The position numbers and the translations under genes were made by a program. The notes under the pieces were generated by a model. That model was not told the origin of the DNA. It did not search any database and saw only the letters and a program-made list of their open reading frames with translations. From NCBI RefSeq assembly GCF_002735925.1, contig NZ_PEDL01000017.1:1-64000 (forward strand): DNA of 64,000 bases, written 5' to 3'. Source of the stretch: Sporanaerobium hydrogeniformans. GTDB lineage: Bacteria; Bacillota; Clostridia; Lachnospirales; Cellulosilyticaceae. Positions 59,926 through 64,000 of the stretch are shown in pieces. The first letter of the stretch is position 1; every line of letters starts with the position of its first letter.

Positions 59926-60073
59926 CATCCTTTGCCCTTACTCTAATTTACCACAAAGGATGGCACACAAATAAAGCTATCAAAAGCAATAAATTAGAGT
60001 GTAGATTATTTTATTCAATTTCATTCTGCTACGCCTATAACTCGGTCCGACGTCCATTAATGGTCACACACTC
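59926..60073 (-). promoter_or_regulatory. Two-state structured leader of corA (candidate translational riboswitch)
   Basis: On the minus strand: element 1 GAGTGT (60068-60073), element 2 ACACTCTAATTTA (59990-60002), element 3 CATCCTTTG (59954-59962), element 4 TAAATTAGAGT (59940-59950), element 5 CAAAGGATG (59926-59934, holding the ribosome site). Perfect pairings: 1 with the ACACTC part of 2 (closing a 65-nt domain); 2 with 4 (11 bp); 3 with 5 (9 bp, hides the ribosome site). 2:4 and 3:5 exclude each other, and 1:2 competes with 2:4. The 65-nt enclosed domain matches no riboswitch class I recognise. This describes most of the 304-nt gap between corA and the 51-aa ORF. Confidence 0.7.
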
Positions 60074-60127
60074 CTTTTTATTATGATATTTTACTTTACT
60101 TTTTATCAATTTTATCTATCCTTTCTA

Positions 60128-60156
60128 ATACTATTTTATTCTATTATGTATGTCAA
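60128..60156 (-). promoter_or_regulatory. Sigma-A promoter of corA
   Basis: Minus strand TTGACA (60151-60156), 17-nt spacer, TAGTAT (60128-60133). Transcription would begin near 60120, giving a leader of about 200 nt. Confidence 0.75.
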
Positions 60157-60189
60157 GCAAATTAACACTGACTTTATACTTTATTTATA

Positions 60190-60219
60190 CAAAAAGGTGG
60201 CTAAGTGCCACCTTTTTGT
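60190..60219 (-). terminator. Terminator after the 51-aa ORF
   Basis: Stem AAAAAGGTGGC / GCCACCTTTTT with 3-5-nt loop, right after the small ORF; also screens corA from read-through. Confidence 0.9.
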
Positions 60220-60222
60220 ATT

Positions 60223-60378
60223 TTAATAAATTTTTCCTGCTTTTGCCTTACCTGTTTTTGCTTTACCTTGTATTTCTGGGACAGGTGTCTCACTATTTTT
60301 AGAAAAATGTGCCTTTGAATTGCTTTCTGTTCCATGAGGTTCATTAACATCAGGTCTTTTCATCCCTGCTTTTGCCAT
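60223..60378 (-). CDS. Small conserved-looking basic protein, 51 aa
   Basis: Short gene on the minus strand. It reads MAKAGMKRPDVNEPHGTES through a middle with HFSKNSETPVPEIQGKAK to a lysine/alanine/glycine-rich end. AGAAGGTTGGTG precedes the ATG (60376-60378) and a perfect terminator follows the TAA by four bases. From memory, similar proteins beginning AKAGMRRP and containing PHGTESN and VPEIQGKAK occur in many clostridia, without known function. It has no signal peptide or membrane helix. Both flanks being transcription signals support it as a real gene. Confidence 0.7.
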   Translation of the reverse strand: MAKAGMKRPDVNEPHGTESNSKAHFSKNSETPVPEIQGKAKTGKAKAGKIY

Positions 60379-60528
60379 TTTTTCACCAACCTTCTGATTA
60401 GATCTTTTATTTATTTTGTCACACTTTTTAATTTTTATGCTTGTATTTTTTTACATTTGTAACATTTTTAGACTTAACCTCATATACTATTAGTAGACTA
60501 TTTTTATGAGCATAAAAGGAGGGCTGCC

Positions 60529-61263
60529 ATGAAAAATGAATACAATTACTCCATCCTCTCACTTGTCGTTTTACTTCTTGGATTAATAGCTTGCATCCTA
60601 TGTCTTTTATTTCCTCATCTCACTGTTGAGGCCCAAAGTGTCCTTATCATTTTTGGTATTTGCTTTATTACTATTGGAATTTCTTCCTATACAAGTCATC
60701 ATAAAAAATATATAAAAATGAGTTGTTTAAAAAATGGAACTGTTCCTATACTTGGTCACTGGCACTATGCACCTCATAGTTCTCCCCTCATTAATGAACT
60801 CATTAAAGAGAAAAAAGTAACTGCGATCTATACTACTGTTCTTACTCTCTTTTTAGCATTTACTTTTGCCTTTATCATCTATCTTACCAATGAAGCCTAT
60901 TCCATCCCTTTAAGCATTGCTCTATCTGCTTTAAGCTTACTTGCAAGTATTGCTCTATTTATTTTCTTGCCTCGCTACTACGATACCTTACTTAACCAAC
61001 CTGCTGAAGTCATTTTTGGTGAGGATTGCTTTTGCTTCTTAGATGAATTGTTTTGCTTACAAAAATCTATCTATTTACTTGGAGATGTGCGTATTGATTA
61101 CAGTGACGAATGTTCACTTCAATTCCTATATGGTTCACCAGAAGTAACACCTACTCCCTCTTACCAAATTAGTATTCCTATTCCTCCTAAAGAAATGGAA
61201 ACTGCCCAGAGTATTCAGTCCTATTATCTTGATCTCATTACTTGGATACCCCCTGAAAACTAA
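60529..61263 (+). CDS. Four-helix membrane protein of unknown function
   Basis: 244 aa; I recognise no family. Two membrane helices near the N-terminus (LVVLLLGLIACILCLLF; VLIIFGICFITIGISSY), two more in the middle (TVLTLFLAFTFAFIIYL; IPLSIALSALSLLASIALFI), and a C-terminal soluble domain of about 80 residues (PAEVIFGEDCFCFLDELFCL). AGGAGGG lies five bases before the ATG. Monocistronic, ending at a strong bidirectional terminator. Divergent from the 51-aa gene. Confidence 0.75.
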   Translation: MKNEYNYSILSLVVLLLGLIACILCLLFPHLTVEAQSVLIIFGICFITIGISSYTSHHKKYIKMSCLKNGTVPILGHWHYAPHSSPLINELIKEKKVTAIYTTVLTLFLAFTFAFIIYLTNEAYSIPLSIALSALSLLASIALFIFLPRYYDTLLNQPAEVIFGEDCFCFLDELFCLQKSIYLLGDVRIDYSDECSLQFLYGSPEVTPTPSYQISIPIPPKEMETAQSIQSYYLDLITWIPPEN

Positions 61264-61285
61264 GTAACCCTCTCAAAAAGTCATC

Positions 61286-61334
61286 AAAAGAGGTGGAACC
61301 TATCCCCCCTTCTTAGGTTCCACCTCTCTTTTTT
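61286..61334. terminator. Bidirectional terminator between the membrane protein and the P-type ATPase
   Basis: Stem AAAAGAGGTGGAACCTA / TAGGTTCCACCTCTCTTTT with 11-nt loop and T run, between converging genes. Confidence 0.92.
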
Positions 61335-61358
61335 ATGCCTTTTAGGCAGGACTACCTC

Positions 61359-63476
61359 TTAATGCTTTTTAAGTGCCTCTATAAAAAATCCCTGATGCTT
61401 CCCTAAAATTCTCATTGAGTTTATAACTGCTAAAAGGGAAACACCTACATCTGCAAAAACTGCAAGCCACATATTAGCAATACCTATAAGCCCTAACAGA
61501 AGTATCAGCACTTTAATGCCTAATGCAAAAATAATATTTTGCGTTACAACCCTTCTGGTTCTCTTAGCTACATCTAGTACATCGCCTATAGAACTAAGGC
61601 TATCTGTCATAAGCACCACATCAGCTGCTTCAATAGCTGCATCTGAACCAACGCCTCCCATGGCAATCCCAATATCTGCTCTAGCTAAAACCGGAGCATC
61701 ATTTATACCATCTCCTACAAAGGCTACCTTTCCTTCCTCAAGCTCCTTTTCTAAGTGCCTTACCTTATCTTGTGGTAAAAGTCCTGCATACACCTTATCT
61801 ACGCCTACTTGCTTACCAATGTATTCTGCAAACTCCTTCCTGTCCCCTGTTAGCATAATAATTTTTTTAATGCCTCTTGCTTTTAAAGCTTTAATAGCCT
61901 TCTCGCTATCTTCTTTTACTTGATCTGCTACAATAATACAACCTAGATAACGTCCATTTTTTGCTACATGGACTCTTGAACCTAATTCATTGGTGTCCAT
62001 AACAGACAAGTTATGAGCTTTCATAAGCTTTTCATTTCCTACTAGTAAACTTTCTCCTTTTACTTTACCAACTAAACCTTGGCCACTTACTTCTTCATAA
62101 TCGCTCACTTTAAGCCCTTCAAGTTTTTCTTTACCATAAGCTTTAACAATAGACCTTGCAATAGGATGATTAGAAAGACTCTCTAGCTGTGCAGCTAATC
62201 GTAAAATTTCTTCTTCACTACCTTCCTTTACTAAAATATGTGTCACATCAAAGCTTCCTTTGGTAATGGTCCCTGTCTTATCTAACACAATGGTATCAAT
62301 AGCATTTAACTCTTCTAAATAGTTACTTCCCTTTACAAGCACACCTTGCTTAGATGCTGCCCCAATCCCTCCAAAAAAACCCAGAGGTACAGATACTACT
62401 AAGGCACAAGGACAAGAGATAACAAGAAATACGATACTTGTATAGACCCAATGCTCTATATCTCCTGTTATAATAGAAGGAATAATTGCTACAAGTAAAG
62501 CCCCTAGCACTACAAGAGGCGTATACCACTTTGCAAATTTCGTAATGAATTGCTCGGAGTGAGATTTTTTACTACTTGCACTTTGAATAAGTTCTAATAT
62601 CTTAGATACTGTACTTGTTTCAAAGACTTCTGTTACTCTTACTTCAAGTAGACTATTTTGATTAATGGAACCACTTAATACCTGATCCCCCACTGTTACT
62701 TGAACAGGCAAAGATTCTCCTGTAAGCATAGAAGTATCTAGTGTCCCCATTCCTTTAATAACAATGCCATCTAGTGGTATCTTTTCTCCTGGCCTTACTT
62801 CAATGATTTCCTCTCTCTTTACTTCCTTAGGATGAACGGTAAGGACTTTTTCTCTTATAACTCGTGCAAAATCAGGACGAATATCCATCGCCTTTTCAAT
62901 CTGTCTAGTAGAATAGTCTACAGCCCTACCTTGTAAGTATTCACCTATCTTATAAAAAATCATAACCGCAACTGCTTCTGGATATTCACCGATTATAAAG
63001 GCTGCCACTGTAGCTAAAGTCATTAAAAAGTTTTCATCTAGCATACGTCCCTTTAAAAGGTTTTTTATAGCTTGCCAAATAACATCATATCCAACAACTC
63101 CATACGCTACTATCATAAAAATATCTTGCTTTAAAACACTTCCTAATAAAAGGAGCGAGATACTTGCTACGAGTGAAATCAACTCTCTATGTATAGGAGA
63201 GTGACTGTGCTCTTGTGAGTCATCCTGCTCTAACGCTACTTGCTGTTTTCCTTTTGGATAGATAATCTCTACACCTCTCTCGATGTCATCAACAATCCCT
63301 TGGATATAACCCCTAAGCTCTTCTTTATCCACTTGCTGCCTTACCTCTAAAGTAAGCTTCTTTAACATGAAATTTAAGGTAACTGCTTCAAACTGATTGG
63401 ATCCTCTTAGTTTTTCCTCTATCTTGTTAGCACAGTGTGCACAGTTTAAATTAAGAATTTCATATTCATATCTCAT
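61359..63476 (-). CDS. Zn/Cd-exporting P1B-type ATPase
   Basis: Heavy-metal efflux ATPase, 705 aa. The N-terminal HMA domain carries Cys12 and Cys15 (NLNCAHCANKI); a His-rich linker (EHSHSPIH) follows. Membrane motif CPCALVVSVP; phosphorylation DKTGT; HP motif SLSNHPIARS; GDGINDAP. The last helices have FADVGVSLLAVINS, whose Asp is typical of the Zn/Cd/Pb (CadA/ZntA) group, not Cu. Start is the ATG at 63474-63476 (GAGGAGGAG upstream); a longer reading of 28 residues crosses the operator. An ArsR-type operator and promoter precede it; no regulator is encoded nearby. Confidence 0.93.
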   Translation of the reverse strand: MRYEYEILNLNCAHCANKIEEKLRGSNQFEAVTLNFMLKKLTLEVRQQVDKEELRGYIQGIVDDIERGVEIIYPKGKQQVALEQDDSQEHSHSPIHRELISLVASISLLLLGSVLKQDIFMIVAYGVVGYDVIWQAIKNLLKGRMLDENFLMTLATVAAFIIGEYPEAVAVMIFYKIGEYLQGRAVDYSTRQIEKAMDIRPDFARVIREKVLTVHPKEVKREEIIEVRPGEKIPLDGIVIKGMGTLDTSMLTGESLPVQVTVGDQVLSGSINQNSLLEVRVTEVFETSTVSKILELIQSASSKKSHSEQFITKFAKWYTPLVVLGALLVAIIPSIITGDIEHWVYTSIVFLVISCPCALVVSVPLGFFGGIGAASKQGVLVKGSNYLEELNAIDTIVLDKTGTITKGSFDVTHILVKEGSEEEILRLAAQLESLSNHPIARSIVKAYGKEKLEGLKVSDYEEVSGQGLVGKVKGESLLVGNEKLMKAHNLSVMDTNELGSRVHVAKNGRYLGCIIVADQVKEDSEKAIKALKARGIKKIIMLTGDRKEFAEYIGKQVGVDKVYAGLLPQDKVRHLEKELEEGKVAFVGDGINDAPVLARADIGIAMGGVGSDAAIEAADVVLMTDSLSSIGDVLDVAKRTRRVVTQNIIFALGIKVLILLLGLIGIANMWLAVFADVGVSLLAVINSMRILGKHQGFFIEALKKH

Positions 63477-63497
63477 ACGACTCCTCCTCATCCTAAT

Positions 63498-63521
63498 ACA
63501 TATGAATGAATGTTCATATGT
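63498..63521 (-). promoter_or_regulatory. ArsR/SmtB-type operator
   Basis: Perfect inverted repeat ACATATGAA-N6-TTCATATGT, close to the ArsR/SmtB (CadC/CzrA) operator form. It lies directly downstream of the -10 box, so a bound repressor would block transcription of the metal ATPase and release it when metal binds. Confidence 0.82.
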
Positions 63522-63531
63522 TATAATATAT

Positions 63532-63560
63532 ATCATATGTACCTCATTTAAAATTGTCAA
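63532..63560 (-). promoter_or_regulatory. Sigma-A promoter of the metal ATPase gene
   Basis: Minus strand TTGACA (63555-63560), 17-nt spacer, TATGAT (63532-63537). The start of transcription would fall at the edge of the operator. Confidence 0.8.
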
Positions 63561-63633
63561 TACTTTTTTATGTTAAAGTACTTTATTTAAGTGTATAATC
63601 AAAGAGATTGAAATTAAGCTTTAGGAGGTTATT

Positions 63634-64000
63634 ATGCTAGAAAAATTCACACAGGAACTCATTACATTTATCGATAAAAGTCCTTCTATGTTTCATACTG
63701 TTCAAACATTAGAAGAAACTTTAATAGAAAATGCTTTTAAATATTTAGAGCCTTCCATGCCCTGGAAGCTGCAAAAGGGAGGTAAATATTATACTACTTG
63801 TAACGGCTCTTCTCTTATTGCTTTTCGCGTGGATTCATTAACAATTGAAGAAGAAGGCTTTAAAATCATAGGTGCTCATGGTGATGTGCCTGGTTTTCGT
63901 ATTAAACCTGAGCCTCAAATCACTACAGAAGGATATATTAAACTTAATACAGAAAGCTATGGTGGTCCTATTTTAAACACTTGGCTTGATAGACCCCTTT
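63634..64000 (+). CDS. M18 family aminopeptidase, N-terminal part (runs off window)
   Basis: Zinc aminopeptidase of the M18 family (aspartyl-aminopeptidase like). The 122 visible codons include the early substrate/metal region GAHGDVPGFRIKPEP (family AHTDxPG, with the metal His) and YGGPILNTWLDRPL. TTTAGGAGG precedes the ATG. The C-terminal half with the remaining metal ligands is outside the window. Confidence 0.92.
   Translation, partial: MLEKFTQELITFIDKSPSMFHTVQTLEETLIENAFKYLEPSMPWKLQKGGKYYTTCNGSSLIAFRVDSLTIEEEGFKIIGAHGDVPGFRIKPEPQITTEGYIKLNTESYGGPILNTWLDRPL

Noticed and set aside
59926-60120. M-box (ykoK) Mg2+ riboswitch for corA
   Set aside because: The conserved M-box segments are absent and the folded domain is much shorter (65 nt).

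Overview
This window reads as chromosomal DNA of a low-GC, flagellated, spore-forming clostridium. The basis is AT-rich sequence with strong AGGAGG ribosome sites, sporulation genes (spoIIID, spoIIQ, spoIID, ywmB), a Gram-positive style flagellar locus, a T-box and an S-box (SAM-I) leader. A Lachnospirales/Cellulosilyticum-like host is my inference; no marker gene settles it.

Layout. 1-9.2 kb (minus strand) is the late flagellar locus, read as comFC-yvyF / flgM-flgN-flgK-flgK-flgL-fliW-csrA-flaG / flagellin. This is almost the Bacillus subtilis comF-to-hag order, with two sigma-28 promoters and a probable CsrA site in the flagellin leader. 9.2-14.4 kb holds recD2, a lipoprotein and metK under a SAM-I riboswitch. 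14.4-20.8 kb (minus) is the ywmB-spoIID-spoIIQ-spoIIID-mbl-flhO-flhP neighbourhood plus a FlgJ-like rod protein. 20.9-30 kb holds two giant secreted fibronectin-III proteins of unknown role. 30.1-32.4 kb holds mutY and an HD-GYP gene. 32.5-41.3 kb is wecB-atpZ-atpI and a complete F-type ATP synthase operon with two unlike c subunits, one of them a four-helix duplication that has lost one ion-binding carboxylate. 41.4-48.6 kb holds a GAF-GGDEF protein, degV, a split cobalamin-dependent methionine synthase (metH plus a separate activation-domain gene), a 3-methyladenine glycosylase, a YihY protein and a small membrane protein. 48.7-64 kb is mixed in strand: cls (+), fapA/plsC/pncB (-), an EamA transporter (+), T-box ileS (+), a small zinc-ribbon protein (+), corA (-), a 51-aa ORF (-), an unknown membrane protein (+), a Zn/Cd P-type ATPase behind an ArsR-type operator (-), and the start of an M18 aminopeptidase (+).

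The most interesting items are: (1) a roughly 200-nt corA leader with three mutually exclusive perfect pairings (P1, anti-sequester, Shine-Dalgarno sequester), laid out like a translational riboswitch and matching no class I recognise; (2) the heteromeric, Na+-type c-subunit set in the ATP synthase; (3) a 178-residue six-residue-periodic (beta-solenoid-like) insert in FlgL beside two tandem FlgK paralogues; (4) a spoIIQ whose LytM zinc ligands are all replaced; (5) the paired giant FN3 proteins. No insertion sequences, prophage, CRISPR arrays, tRNAs or rRNAs were seen.
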